The position numbers and the translations under genes are program-made. This document shows, piece by piece, positions 9,505 to 21,038 of a stretch of 64,000 nt of DNA. The notes beneath the pieces were generated by a model, which worked only from the letters and a program-made list of their open reading frames with translations, had not been told where the DNA came from and ran no database searches. The DNA lies in assembly GCA_037693485.1 (NCBI GenBank), contig CM075345.1, forward strand, positions 94,136,001 to 94,200,000, given 5' to 3'. This DNA is from Kitagawia praeruptora. Taxonomy: Eukaryota > Streptophyta > Magnoliopsida > Apiales > Apiaceae. Positions within the stretch are counted from its first letter, which is position 1. Every line of letters starts with the position of its first letter.

Positions 9505-9517
9505 CTTTTATATTTTT
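9505..9517 (-). promoter_or_regulatory. Candidate internal TATA box before the Copia-2 accessory ORF
   Basis: The minus strand reads AAAAATATAAAAG, followed by roughly 105 bases of leader before the ATG at 9398. The sequence and spacing are those of a plant core promoter. It lies inside the element, not in the LTR, and would drive only the accessory ORF. Confidence 0.5.
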
Positions 9518-9903
9518 CAAGAGTTAAAAATGAAATAATTAAGTAATTACTCCATTGGACAAAAGTAACTATCAGATAATAAATGAAAAGAAAAGAAGTA
9601 CAGCCATGACTAAATATACACGTTTACCAATGGCTATAATTAAAAAAAATGTATACCAACAGATATAGAATGGACGGTTGAGAAACAGTTTATCCATCGA
9701 TGCCGTGGACAACCTGTTATTCGTTGACATACGAAAATCTAGTAATGTGTTTATACTACCAACAGATAAAAGGATATCCGTTGATAAGCAAATTTTGCCT
9801 TAAACAAAATTTCTGCAGAAAATTTTTCTGAGAGTTTTTAATTCTCAAGAAAATCAAAACACATTTCTAGCTGCAATTTAGTATGATTAGATATCACTAG
9901 GAA
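9518..9903. other. Copia-2 post-pol non-coding region
   Basis: This AT-rich stretch between the accessory-ORF promoter and the RNase H stop contains variants of the ATCCGTTGAT token (for example near 9695 and 9770). No other gene or boundary was seen. Confidence 0.5.
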
Positions 9904-11470
9904 TTATGAAAAATTAAGCATACCTAGTTCACCTACCAATCTTGTGAATGATGATTCATCAAGAGGCTTGGTGAAGATATCTGCAAGCTGCATTTCACTT
10001 GGCACAAAGTGCATTTCTACTGTACCATTCATCACATGCTCTCTAATGAAGTGGTATTTGATGTCAATATGCTTGGTTCTCGAATGTTGTACTGGATTCT
10101 TTGTGATGACAATAGCACTTGTGTTGTCACAGAAAATTGGAATCTTCTCAACTTTTAGACCATAGTCAATAAGTTGATTTTTCATCCAAAGAATCTGTGC
10201 ACAACAACTTCCAGAAACAATGTACTCAGCTTCAGCTGTAGAAGTGGAGACTGAGTTCTGTTTCTTACTAAACCATGACACAAGCCTGTTTCCTAGAAAT
10301 TGACAGGAGCCTGTAGTATTTTTCCTATCAATTCTGCAACCTGCATAGTCTGCATCTGAATAGCCAATTAGATCAAATCCAGAATCTCTTGGGTACCAAA
10401 TGCCAAGGTTTGGTGTTCCCTAGAGATACCTGAAAATTCTCTTAATAGCAATCAAGTGAGACTCTCTAGGGTCAGCTTGAAATCTAGCACAAAGACAAGT
10501 GGAAAACATTATATCAGGTCTACTAGCTGTTAGATATAGAAGTGAGCCTACCATGCCTCTATAGCTTGAGATGTCCACAGACTTTTCCTTAGTATTCAAC
10601 TCAAGCTTAGTTGCAGTGGCCATAGGTGTTTTTGCAGAGGCACAATCCATTAAGTCAAATTTCTTTAAAAGATCATAAATATATTTTGTTTGACTTATGA
10701 AAATGCCCTCATTAACTTGCTTCACTTGCAAACCAAGAAAGTAAGTTAATTCACCCATCATGCTCATTTCATACCTACTTTGCATAAGTTTGGCAAACCT
10801 TTTACAAAGCTTCTCATCTGTAGACCAAAAAATAATATCATCTACATAGATTTGAACAAGTATTGAAGAACCATTGACATTTCTATGAAATAAGGTTTTA
10901 TCTACTGTACCTCTAGTGAAGTGATTCTCCAAAAGAAATTGAGATAAAGTGTCATACCAGGCTCTTGGTGCTTGCTTCAAACCATAAAGTGCTTTCATGA
11001 GAAGATATACATTCTGAAAATTCTAGATCTTCAAAGCCAGGAGGTTGATGGACATATACCTTTTCTTCCAATTCCCCATTTAGAAAGGCACTTTTTACAT
11101 CCATCTGATAGACTTTGAAATTGGCATGTGCTGCATAGGCTAGGAAGATTCTAATTGCCTCAAGTCTTGCCACTGGAGCAAAAGTTTCATCAAAATCTAT
11201 CCCTTCTTCTTGAGAATATCCCTTTGCCAATAATCTAGCTTTATTCCTCACAATTATGCCATTTTCATCAGTCTTATTCTTGAGAACCCATTGGTACCTA
11301 TGACACTCCTATCATCAGGTTTGGGCACAAACTTCCACACTTTATTTCTCTCAAATTGGTTTAGCTCTTCTTGCATTGCTAAGACCCAATCTGGATCTAG
11401 AAGGGCATCTTTCACTTTCTTAGGTTCCTCTTGAGACAGGAAACTACTTTATAGGCATTCTGCTTATGTG
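9904..11470 (-). pseudogene. Copia-2 reverse transcriptase and RNase H, broken
   Basis: The reading is split over three open pieces: 10952-11251, 10420-10998 and 9904-10281. The RT motifs ARLLAKGYSQ, YQMDVKSAFLNG, ALYGLKQAPRAWY and the catalytic YVDDIIFWS are visible. RNase H shows STAEAEYIV and LADIFTKPL. A frame change lies near 10990, and a stop separates the RT end from RNase H near 10420. Further degraded sequence upstream to about 11470 matches the start of the RT domain. The order and motifs are the same as in Copia-1, but the broken frames make it inactive. Confidence 0.88.
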
Positions 11471-11609
11471 GCCCTCCTAGTTTGGACTCTTGAGTTTGAG
11501 TCACCAATGATTAACTCGAAAGGATGATCTCTGGTCCATTTTCTTGAAGATGGAAGGTTTGATCTAGATGAGGTTGCTTCATCTAATTGAGTATGATCTT
11601 GTTGATTGG

Positions 11610-12800
11610 TCATTGAGTTTTGACTTTGAGAAACTCCCCTTGAGTTTGTTGTCCTTGCGGAATTATGAAGTTGACTGTCAACGGATGCATCATTTTGTCT
11701 ATCAACGGATGCTCCATTTTGCCTGTCGACGGATGCATGAGAATGCCTGTCAACGGATGCATCTGATGCTCCAATATGATTGTCAACAGATGTTCATTTC
11801 CAGTGTTAGCATCACTTCTAGTTGGACCAATAACTCTAGTTGAATTTTCATGGTCCTGATCTTCATTTTCCTCATCATCATCAATGTACATTCTTCCTTC
11901 TACCTCATTTTCAAATTTCAACTTTTCATGGAAGCCTTCATCATTTAGACCTAGAATCTTTTGATCATCAAACATAACATGTACAGATTCCATAACAATG
12001 TTGGTTCTTAGATTGTAGACTCTATAGGCTTTCCCTGCTGCATACCCAACAAAGATAGCTTCATCTGCCTTTGCTTCAAATTTGCCCAAGTTATCTCCAT
12101 GATTCCTTAGCACAAAACACTTACATCCAAAGACATGAAGAAAAGCTAAAGTTGGTTTCTTGTTGGTAAATAACTGATAAGGAGTCATTCCTCTAGCTTG
12201 ATTGACCAAGGAAATATTCTGAGTGAAACAGGCAGTGTTTACAGCTTCAGCCCAGAAATATGTTGGCAATCTTGATTCACTTAGCATTGTTCTAGCTACT
12301 TCAATGAGAGTTCTGTTTTTCTTTTCAACAACCCCATTTTATTGAGGTGTTGTAGAATCAGAAAACTCATGGACAATTCCATTCTCTTCACAGAAAATCT
12401 TCATTGTGGAATTTTTGAATTCAGTGCCATTGTCACTCCTGATTCTTTGTACTTTGACTTCAGAACCATTGTTTACTAGTCTGAAATGATTGATGATGAT
12501 TTCACTTGCACAATCTTTGGAGTGCAGAAAGAAGGTCCATGTAAACTTAGAAAAATCATCTACAATCACCATACAGTATTTCTTCTTTGAAATGGACATG
12601 ACATTTACTGGACCAAATAAGTCCATATGCAGCAATTGAAGTGGCTTAACAATGGATGACTCTGTCTTGCTCTTGAAGGATGATTTCTTTTGTTTCCCTA
12701 ATTGACAGGCATCACACAATCCATCCTTGATGAACTCCAATTGAGGGATTCCTCTAGCCAGATCCTTTCTTACCAAATCATTCATAACTTTAAAATTCAA
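11610..12800 (-). pseudogene. Copia-2 integrase, broken
   Basis: Two open pieces, 12339-12800 and 11610-12287, carry the integrase. The first has the C..C half of the zinc site (LCDACQLGKQ), the core with LLHMDLFGPVN and VIVDDFSKFTW (first aspartate) and RSDNGTEF (second aspartate). The glutamate block falls in the gap around 12290-12340, where the frame changes. The second piece starts near MLSESRLPTYFWAEAVNTAC and contains FGCKCFVLR. Its C-terminal linker includes repeated in-frame ATCAACGGATGC-like units (11680-11780). The SIRE-type MSISKKKY context agrees with Copia-1. Confidence 0.85.
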
Positions 12801-12818
12801 ATGTGATAGCTTTTTATG

Positions 12819-13215
12819 TCATAGCCAACTCTCATCCTTGCTTGCTTTGCTGAAGAGACAAGTGATGGATTCTGAGTATACTGAACTAAAGTCAGCTATG
12901 TAAACATTTCCTTTTCTAAAGCCTGTCAATACCACATTGTTGTCTTCCTTGGCAGAAACAACACAGGCTTCTTTTGTGAACTTTACTTCATAGTCTTTGT
13001 CACAAATCTGACTGACACTCAGCAAATTGTGCTTCAAACCTTCAACTAAAGCCACTTCTTCAATGATGACATTGTCCTTTGAAATCAAGCCATATCCCTT
13101 AGTATATCCTTTGATGTCATCTCCAAAGGTAATTCTAGGGCAGCTGCCTCCTTGAACTCCGTGAGCAGGGTTGAATCTCATGTCATGTGCCTAGAGCATC
13201 CACTGTCTAGGTACC
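12819..13215 (-). pseudogene. Copia-2 protease motif and GAG-pre-integrase
   Basis: The protease active-site stretch WYLDSGCSRHMT is readable around 13180-13215 but runs into a stop/frame change immediately after it. The next open piece (12819-13181) continues with the post-protease segment and the GAG-pre-integrase region (ALVEGLKHNLLSVSQICD). The histidine half of the zinc site is interrupted near 12800-12830. The layout is as in Copia-1. Confidence 0.8.
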
Positions 13216-13361
13216 ATAGATTCCTTCTATTTCCAAGTTTCATTGGGTCCTTTCTTGTTAGCCTTTGGTTTTGCACTCTTAGCAATCTTCATTTTAGGTG
13301 TAGATGCTTGAGTGATAGGTTTTGACAGATGCTCATTTGCATAAATATTTGATGCATGCAT

Positions 13362-15062
13362 TTATGGAAAATTGGCATACATATTATTCATGCTAGGAAT
13401 GCTCCATGACATTTGTGGCATATTCACAGATTGAAAATAAGGATTAGACACACATGGCATGTTCACATATGGATTTGAAAAACTAGCATTTTGATACAAA
13501 CCAGGCATTGCAGGCATACTTGGCATAGATTGAGGTACATGAACAGGAGTCCTTTTAACAGACTTGCACTTAGAAGATAGGTGATTGACACTATTACAAT
13601 CACCACAAGTTTTCCTAGGGGCAAACTTGTCAGGAGAATAATTGTTTTTCTTATTTATGCATATCTTACCATTTCTGTTCTTTTTCTTTTTACCCTCAGT
13701 TTCTACCTTTTCATTAACTGATTTACCAACAGCCTTTTTGTTATGTAAATCACCCGCCTTATCCTTCTCACTTGATTTGTCTTGGCTATTTTCACCAGAA
13801 ACAAAGTTCTTGGCTACTGGACCATACTGATTATTCAGTTTCTTGAGTTCCTTCTTACTGACAGACTTTTTGTTAGTCAACGGATACCTCTCATCCGTTG
13901 ATGGTTCATCTGTCAACGGATGATCACTATCCGTTGATTCACAAATAGTCTCTAGATCCTCAAGGCAAGGTTCTAGCTTCTTCTTGTTTTTATTCCAGGT
14001 CTCCTTCACAAATGATTCCATTCCCTTGATTTCTACTATGTTTTGTGAGATTTTCCTACAACTTTGAAATTTAGCAATTATCTCTTGTTCTTTTTCAAGC
14101 TGGTCTCTTAAAATTAGTTCTCTTTTTAACACAGCTTCAAGTTCACTTTTAGCATCATTGCAATCAACTCTCATTTTCTCAAATTCTAGAAATTGAATTT
14201 CTAGAGCAGCATTTCTATCACTTAAAAACATATTAGTCTCTTTAATCCGATTGTTCTCTTTAGTAAGTGATTTAAGAGTAACGCTCAAGTGATATAGTTC
14301 AGTAGACATTTCATCTATAACACTATTGCATTCCTCTTTGGTGAGCTCAGAGAGATTAGTAGAAAATACCTGATTGATAGCTGAACTTGCTTCCTGCTCT
14401 CCAGAATCAGCCATCAATGCAAGGTTGACAAACTCAACATCTTCATCAGAATGATTGCCATCAGCAGCCCAGTCATACTCTTGGGTCATGAATGCCTTTC
14501 CTTTCTGCCTGAGAAGATCAAAATATTTCTTCTTGTAGTCAATAGTTTCAGTTGGCTTTCCCCTGTTCTCAGATCTAGGCTTCCTGCATTCACTTATCAT
14601 GTGACCAGCAATTCCACAATTGTAGCATTTAATTTTGGATTTATCCACATAGTTGCTTGTGGAAAAATCCTTGTTAAATGGCTTGGCCACCCCAAAGTTT
14701 CTCTTGAATTTCAGCTCAGAGAATCTCCTAGACAGAAAATATAAGTGCTCATCTATCTCATCCAATTCATCCTGCTGAAGGACATTCAATTCTTCAGACA
14801 CTTTTTCCTTGCTTTTGCTTGATTCTGCTCTACCTTCACAAACCTCCCTGTTTGGTGTAGATTTAGCAGCTTCAGTCCTCTTCTCCTCCTTCTGCTCCAA
14901 GTTGGCAACAAGTGCAACTGACCCACTTTTCTTTTGGGCCTTCTCAATCTCTTCATCCTGCTCCATTTCTAGTTCATATGTCTTTAAAGTTCCATAGAGC
15001 CTTTCAAGAGTAAATGTCTTGTACTCTTGAGTGTTTCTTAAGAAACAGTCATTGGCTTCCAC
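13362..15062 (-). CDS. Copia-2 gag, central and C-terminal part
   Basis: A 566-codon open frame is unusually long for Copia gag and typical of Sireviruses. It contains a zinc knuckle CYNCGIAGHMISEC about 150 residues in. A long acidic, coiled-coil-like region follows. A second Cys/His motif CGDCNSVNHLSSKC lies near the C-terminus, before a Pro/Met/Asn-rich tail. In-frame ATCCGTTGA tokens occur around 13880-13940. The N-terminal capsid part lies in the ORF at 15206-15646, separated by a degraded stretch. Confidence 0.8.
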   Translation of the reverse strand: MEANDCFLRNTQEYKTFTLERLYGTLKTYELEMEQDEEIEKAQKKSGSVALVANLEQKEEKRTEAAKSTPNREVCEGRAESSKSKEKVSEELNVLQQDELDEIDEHLYFLSRRFSELKFKRNFGVAKPFNKDFSTSNYVDKSKIKCYNCGIAGHMISECRKPRSENRGKPTETIDYKKKYFDLLRQKGKAFMTQEYDWAADGNHSDEDVEFVNLALMADSGEQEASSAINQVFSTNLSELTKEECNSVIDEMSTELYHLSVTLKSLTKENNRIKETNMFLSDRNAALEIQFLEFEKMRVDCNDAKSELEAVLKRELILRDQLEKEQEIIAKFQSCRKISQNIVEIKGMESFVKETWNKNKKKLEPCLEDLETICESTDSDHPLTDEPSTDERYPLTNKKSVSKKELKKLNNQYGPVAKNFVSGENSQDKSSEKDKAGDLHNKKAVGKSVNEKVETEGKKKKNRNGKICINKKNNYSPDKFAPRKTCGDCNSVNHLSSKCKSVKRTPVHVPQSMPSMPAMPGLYQNASFSNPYVNMPCVSNPYFQSVNMPQMSWSIPSMNNMYANFP

Positions 15063-15205
15063 TCTTTGGGCAATGATCTCAGAAATTTGATATTATAATC
15101 TTTCACTTAGTAGATTCTTCCATATAGTTTCAAGCCATTCAGTAGCTTTTGAAATCTACTAAATGTGTCATTCAATGTCTCTCCATTCTTGAAATGGAAG
15201 TGCTC

Positions 15206-15646
15206 TTACTGTTGGATTAGTAGTTGCATCTTGTTCTCCCTTACCTGTTCTGTACCTTCACAAAGGGTTTGAACAATGTCCCATACTTCCTTGGAGGTAG
15301 TACAGTTGATAACATTGTCAACCATGTCTGTTTCTAAGCCATTAAACAGAATATTCATGGTCTTTTTATCTTTGTGGACTTCCGCGATGTCTTCAGTACT
15401 CCACTCAGAAACAGGTTTGGGAATGTAAGTGTCTGGTGCATCTGCAGCAAGGCCAACTCTTGACACAGTCTTCATTGGAACATGAGGACCCTTCTCAATG
15501 CAATCTACAAAACCTTCATCAATAGACATGAGATGTAGACGAATTTTTACTTTCCAGTGAAAGTAATTTTCTCTATCAAGAACTGGTATCTTTACTCCAT
15601 AATCCTTCTTAGACATGTTGGAAGTGTGTTGATCTTTAAACTTCAA
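15206..15646 (-). pseudogene. Copia-2 gag N-terminal domain
   Basis: A 146-codon piece starts about 16 bases after the primer site. It shows the N-terminal gag pattern (NYFHWKVKIRLHL, NILFNGLETDMVDN, TSKEVWDIVQTLCEGTEQ) seen also in Copia-1. A stop at 15206 interrupts it. The continuing sequence 15063-15205 is recognisable gag (a TFSRFQKLL-like segment) but is out of frame. The domain is inactivated. Confidence 0.82.
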
Positions 15647-15661
15647 ATATGTTAGAAGCTC

Positions 15662-15673
15662 GCTCTGATACCA
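15662..15673 (-). other. Copia-2 primer binding site
   Basis: The minus strand reads TGGTATCAGAGC, a perfect plant initiator tRNA-Met type site, two bases from the LTR end at 15676. Confidence 0.92.
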
Positions 15674-15675
15674 AT

Positions 15676-16105
15676 TGTTATTCCCAGATTACACACTTGT
15701 ATAATTGTAGAAGGGGGGTTGAATACAATTCCTGATATTTATAAATTTCTGATAAGAATCACAAAAATCTATAAGGAGATAATTGCTGAATGAGAAATGA
15801 TTCACAAACACATAAAAAATCAGGTGGTTAAATGTACCACCTGAGACTTTTATTCGAAGAAAAATCTGTGATACAAATGTACACAGCTTCTATTTTACAA
15901 CTCTTTGCTTCTAAGGATATTCAAGAAACCCTAAGCAAATATGTCTATTTTCTTAGTTTCTAAAGAGTTGCTACACTTGGTTATATATCCCAAGTTTACA
16001 AGTACTACAGGAATAATATAATATTAATCTAATTCAAGTTGACTTGCTACTCCACTCCAAATCCACATGTAGCCGAAAGGTTGTCCTTGTGAACAGATAT
16101 GTCCC
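15676..16105 (-). repeat. Copia-2 5' LTR, inner part
   Basis: It starts TGTTATTCCC on the plus strand and carries the AGAAGGGGGGTTGAATACAA box shared with the other two Sirevirus-like LTRs. A TATATAAC box lies on the minus strand at about 15981-15988. It is cut at 16105, where the last five bases GTCCC form the target duplication of the inserted Athila-like element. The LTR resumes at 23556. Confidence 0.88.
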
Positions 16106-17479
16106 TGTTTGCGCTAAATCACGCAAGCGTACGTGGTCACAAGTAATATATGAATAAGTCAAGTTCGTTCCCACAGAGATCTGGTTATGGTTTTAATTCA
16201 ATAGATGTACCTATGCAACAATGTATGATTATTATTCACTGCTAAGACAAATAACAATTTTTGGGTTTAATAAACTAAACTAACTAAGAAGTAAATTAAC
16301 AAGCTAAGAATTAACTAACTAACGAGAATTGGAATCAAATTACTACTGCAAGAGAAAACATGGGATCCTAACTTCATTAAATACTTTGCTTAGATCTGAC
16401 GCCTTTAATCACTGTATGCAATGGTTATGATATCTGATCGGATAACACGAAACAAGTACACGCTACCTGTCAGCATATATATACCAAACTAAACATACAT
16501 CTACAAAAGAGATAGAAGATGAATAGACACCAATTATGCTTAGACCCTATATGTCTATAGAATTTGAAAACATAACGGTTGAAGAGCAAGTTATCCATAA
16601 TGATCACATAGGGCAATATAAGTATTCTCATCTCATACTACGAATCATGTTGATAAACAATCATGAACCTATGCTAGCATGACAAGTTCTAAATCTCAAG
16701 ATCCACTTTCACTTTACAAGAGATTAACAGATTAGATGTTAGCTACGCATCTATCAATTAAGCATAACCATACGAGGATATCAGATATACATCACACACA
16801 GATCTTTAAAGCATCAAGATACTAAACTCCATAAATAAATCCGTTAGAATCCCATGACAACGATTAGTTCATAATCGAACCTCTCGTAATCATGGGATCA
16901 AGTGAAACCATGATAATAACAAAGTATGAAAATATACAAATAAACCTAAGTAATTGATATGTAATGGTTCTCCAAATTACAATGGTAGGATGTGTTTATA
17001 TAGGCTTTTTAATTCTTTCCCAGCAAGAAATTGCCTTCTATTACAATTAGAATTCAATTAAGGTACTAAAAACTGCCCGAAATACAATTAGAACTTGAAA
17101 AGGGCAAAACAGTAATTTCCCTGCTCCCAACAGTCTGCTTGTCGTACTGTCTGCTCTCACCACGCGCAGCCTACTCATGCAACACCTTTTCCAATGTGTA
17201 GAAAATCTCCCAAGATTCGCGTGGGCAGTAAGATCGCTGAAAACGGACTTATAGAACTCCAGATATGGCCAAAACAGTGTAAGCTGCGCAGTCTTCCCGG
17301 AAAATCCGAATTTTAATCAATTAATCCTTCAAAAACGATAGAAGCATCAACCTTAATCAACATTCTTGTAAATCTGCACAACTAAGCAAAACACATCAAA
17401 ACTACAAGAAACTTGAGTCCAAGACAATCAATTTAAGCCGATATGGAACATTCCAAGTGGATATACAATCCACTTATCA
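16106..17479 (-). repeat. 3' LTR of the Athila-like element
   Basis: It matches 22180-23550 with few differences. A TATATAAA box lies on the minus strand at 16995-17002. The sense 5' end carries a hairpin (17455-17475: AAGTGGAT, 5-nt loop, ATCCACTT). This same terminal hairpin is present in all three family copies. Confidence 0.93.
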
Positions 17480-17492
17480 CACCCCCAAACTT
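17480..17492 (-). other. Polypurine tract of the Athila-like element
   Basis: The minus strand reads AAGTTTGGGGGTG directly before the 3' LTR start. This is where plus-strand DNA synthesis would be primed. Confidence 0.85.
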
Positions 17493-18988
17493 AAACCGAT
17501 GCTCGTCCTCAAGCATTAACAATTACAACTAACTAATTAGTACCACTTCCGTAGGTGATCACGGTTGCAGTTGGCATATGCAACAAGCCCTTTAAACCCC
17601 TAGGCAGCCCTAGTGGACGAGTAAGGTCTCGTGAGGGCCTATAGTGAATGTACCCACAAAATCCATTTACCTAATGCAATGCAATGCATGAATGCAACTA
17701 ATATGAAAAATGCAAAGATCCCCTTCAAACTCACCAAAACCAACTAACAAGCAAATATCTCAAAGAATGCAACTAAATCCAAATAGAGCTCGACTAAATC
17801 CCCATATACTAACAATACATGAACAGAAACGTGCGTGTGTGCGATTCTCATCAGAAATACTCCCAAAACTAGGTCAAAAATCATACATATTCTTTGCCAA
17901 GACAATCACAGGTTTATAAATAGAATAGACTGTAGACACTTCATAACCTAGAAATACCTCCATCCTTATTCAAGTTAGCCAGGTATTCATGCTTTATTAC
18001 TACACTACAACACATACTACTATATACAATACGCATGCTTATTTAACCGTGCAATGAATGAGACCCCAAAAGGCTTATACAATAATACCCATGTAGCGAG
18101 TGTTAGGTCAGCAATCCCAAACCACACGGCTTTAGGTTACTAGGACTAAGTCCCCTCAGACTTAATTACTCGAGTATTAAAGAGCTCACCCTGGTTAATT
18201 CTGCATCTAACAATTAAACTATTGATTTTTTTTTCTTTTTTTCTTTTTTTTTCTTTCTTTTTTTTTCTAATTTTTTTTTTCATGCAATCTGGAATGAGAA
18301 TTCTCAATTCCAACCCTAGACTACTCATATAAATATGAGCTGGCTACTAGCCAATTGATGCCTAGCCATTATTCAACAAATATTAACAACTAGCATGAAA
18401 TCCCTGGTTTCCCCCAAACTTAGACTTTAGTGCTCCTACGCCATCAAGGGAATAACGAAAATTCTAAATATAATCAAGTGATTAAATCTCAAAGCATCCA
18501 AACAAGCATGACCTCAACCTAGCCCAAAAGCACCCAATGAGACTGTGTAAAAGTTTTGTTCCCCTAATATGCAAGTCAATTCCTAGGAACTATAAATCAG
18601 CCCTCTACTCATCATCACCACACTCAATTAAAACATCTACCTATCAAATCAGAATCAGCTCATCCTAAGGGATCATGAAATATGCATGCCATGAAAATGC
18701 AACTAACATGAACTCACATGAACTCACATGGTATACAAAAATAAAATAACAAAATGTCCTATATGAAACAACATAAATAATACGAACGAACATGCATGAA
18801 TTACACTAAACATACAAACATGATATCCTATATGAACACATAATACAACATATGCAAACATGATATCCTATATGAACACATAATACAACATCAAGTACAA
18901 CTACTAATCCCCCAAATCACCCCCAAACTTAAAATATTCAATGCCCTCATTGAATGAAAGTAAATACAAGGGATAGCAGAAAACATAC
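17493..18988. other. 3' non-coding interior of the Athila-like element
   Basis: No convincing coding sequence was seen. It contains a pyrimidine-rich T/C tract (about 18213-18280). Near 18700 short direct repeats of ATGAACTCACATG occur. Two adjacent copies of a 40-bp unit lie at 18815-18854 and 18855-18894. Small ORFs here (for example 17710-17919) show no family features. Confidence 0.6.
18815..18894. repeat. 40-bp tandem duplication
   Basis: Two consecutive nearly identical 40-bp units each contain ATGATATCCTATATGAACAC. They lie inside the Athila-like element's 3' region. Confidence 0.85.
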
Positions 18989-20167
18989 CTACTCCTTAGG
19001 ATCATCACCCTCCTCGGGTGAATCTGGTGGATACGGAGTCCGTGCTCCGAACAGAGGCCACTGAACAGAAGTACATGGCGACCGAAAAGCTACATCCAAC
19101 GCCACGTCCATGTCCTCTGAATACTCGCGGTGGCGGACATTCAAAGCATCCATCCTCCTAGTCATAGAATCCATCCGCCGAGTTAATCCGCGAAAATAAG
19201 TATCCAAAACCGCCATATCCACTATATCCTGAGGTGGACATTCTCTCGAACTCCAAGCTCCATCTGCTCTCAGTGCATGTGGCGGAGCGCCCGCTCCCTC
19301 ACCACCAACACCATCAATAATATATCCTAACCCTCGAGGATGTGGAATGCCGCCCTGCCACTCCCCCGTGTTATCAATAGTAGCATCAGTAATAGATTTA
19401 GGCTGCGTTTGTAGCTGTTCATTATCATCCCACCGAACATTTGCAACCATACACGCTCCGGCAACTATAGAAGCATGAGGAATCGGTGATTGAGTACTAC
19501 CACGGAAGAACCGAAGAATGTTCTGGTGCACTATATACCCAACATCAATATACTTACCCTTTAAATTGCCGTACAAAATAATGGCTCTCTCCACAGGCAC
19601 ATCATTCGGATGTGTAGAAGGCATAATATTAGAACAAATAAATAAGTTCCACGTCCGTGCAAACTTGTTCAAAGCTTTAACAGGAAAATTAACCTTCTCA
19701 GTAGACCACGCATTTAACTTCCAGACCGTACCCGGTACACATATCTCCGCTATAATGGCGTCCAAATCTACCTCATCTCGTGTCTTCCTAGCCCAATCTT
19801 CCACCCCCCTCGGCTTAGGAGCCTGACCAAAAATCGAACAAAGAGCAGCCGGCCTGTAATCCACCTTCAAACCACGAACTACACAAAAACCATTCTGATT
19901 CACCTTAGCATTCGCATAAAATTCCCGCACAACACCCAAGGGAACCGAAGAAGATGGCTCACACAACCCTTCCCAACCAATTTCTTTAATCATAGCTTTC
20001 AACTCTACATAAGTTTCTGGCACAAAACCTCTTTCTTTAGCAACCGACTTCTCCATCAATTTATTATACTCATTCTGCGCCTCCTCAATCAAAAACCTCT
20101 TAACAATAGCTTCCTTATCCAAATATGGACAAGTACTAGAACTACCTCTCCTACGTTTCGGAGCCAT
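18989..20167 (-). CDS. Second ORF of the Athila-like element: plant transposon protein domain
   Basis: A 392-residue protein if the second ATG (MAPKRRRGSSS) is used. That start is preferred because it begins the basic N-terminus typical of the family, and the ORF is open 15 codons further upstream only by chance. The centre matches, from memory, the 'putative plant transposon protein' domain (Pfam Transposase_32 type). Its landmarks are VVREFYANA, NGFCVVRGLKVDY, a W/F-rich middle around FARTWNLFICSNIMPSTH, and RAIILYGNLKGKYIDVGYIV. The C-terminus has two helical repeats around DSMTRRMDAL. No membrane segment is seen. The protein's biochemical role is unknown; such proteins are common in Athila-related and non-autonomous elements. 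A TATA box lies about 280 bases upstream, suggesting its own transcript. Confidence 0.75.
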   Translation of the reverse strand: MAPKRRRGSSSTCPYLDKEAIVKRFLIEEAQNEYNKLMEKSVAKERGFVPETYVELKAMIKEIGWEGLCEPSSSVPLGVVREFYANAKVNQNGFCVVRGLKVDYRPAALCSIFGQAPKPRGVEDWARKTRDEVDLDAIIAEICVPGTVWKLNAWSTEKVNFPVKALNKFARTWNLFICSNIMPSTHPNDVPVERAIILYGNLKGKYIDVGYIVHQNILRFFRGSTQSPIPHASIVAGACMVANVRWDDNEQLQTQPKSITDATIDNTGEWQGGIPHPRGLGYIIDGVGGEGAGAPPHALRADGAWSSRECPPQDIVDMAVLDTYFRGLTRRMDSMTRRMDALNVRHREYSEDMDVALDVAFRSPCTSVQWPLFGARTPYPPDSPEEGDDPKE

Positions 20168-20446
20168 TACAAACAATTTCCAACTCAAGCAAGAACACCA
20201 ATTACCCAACAATACTTCACACCAAAATTATCCCAAAATAACAAGCAAGCATAAAATCCCTAATTTTTGCAAGCCACAAATTCGTAAATAATAACAAGAA
20301 TAAACAAAAAGATTACCCAATACGAATCGGAGAGGTGAACTTGCAATGAAAAAGCCCCCAAACTTGAATCCTTCTTGAACTTGAAATTGGAGTAAAGGTT
20401 TAGAGATTTTAATTTAAGGGTTGGGCTTTTAAATTTGTGTGTATAG

Positions 20447-20462
20447 GTGTATATATAGGTTA
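20447..20462 (-). promoter_or_regulatory. Candidate internal TATA box for the second Athila-like ORF
   Basis: The minus strand reads CCTATATATACACC in a clean TATA context, followed by about 280 bases to the ATG at 20167. The leader has no long ORF. The position inside the element suggests a subgenomic promoter. Confidence 0.45.
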
Positions 20463-21038
20463 ATATGTAAGAATTTGTGGTAGAAATTTAGAATAGGAGA
20501 TGGATTTAGGAGAGGTTTAGAATTGATATTGGGTTAGAATTAGGGGTTAGGGATTGGGGTTATAATATTATAAGGAGAAGGGTGAGAATTTGTGTTTTGA
20601 AAACACAAATACGCGTGAAATATAACTTGGTTAGACAACACCTGGCGCTGCATCCTTGGAAAACCGGAACCGCGGCCTTGAACCTCTTCTGATCAATCAA
20701 TTTTTTTTTTAACTCACCACTCGTCAAAACAATATGAGGAGACAAAACAGAATATGTTGATTTATCATATTCAAAAACAACGCCACACGGCCACAACATA
20801 TCCTGTCGGCAACCTTTTATTTTGTGTATTTTTTTGTTTTCTAAACATCACCTGTACAAAACAATACCTGGACAGAGGCATAGTGGCGCTACGCCACGTG
20901 CGCTGCGGCCTGGGGACTTCCTGTTAACTGTTGAATTTTTTTTTCCCCCGATTTTGCTTTTTTTTTATACTAATGCGGGTTGCCTCCCACCAACCGCTTC
21001 TTTAACGTCAATAGCTTGACGTTACTTCCAAGCCTCCA
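20463..21038. other. Non-coding interior between the two Athila-like ORFs
   Basis: It contains an inverted repeat of 10-bp arms (TTTGTGTTTT / AAAACACAAA, 20589-20609). The GCGGGTTGCCTCCCACCAA motif at about 20976-20994 is one I associate with plant Athila-type elements. No pol motifs were found here, so protease, RT and integrase are absent rather than merely frame-broken. Confidence 0.6.
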
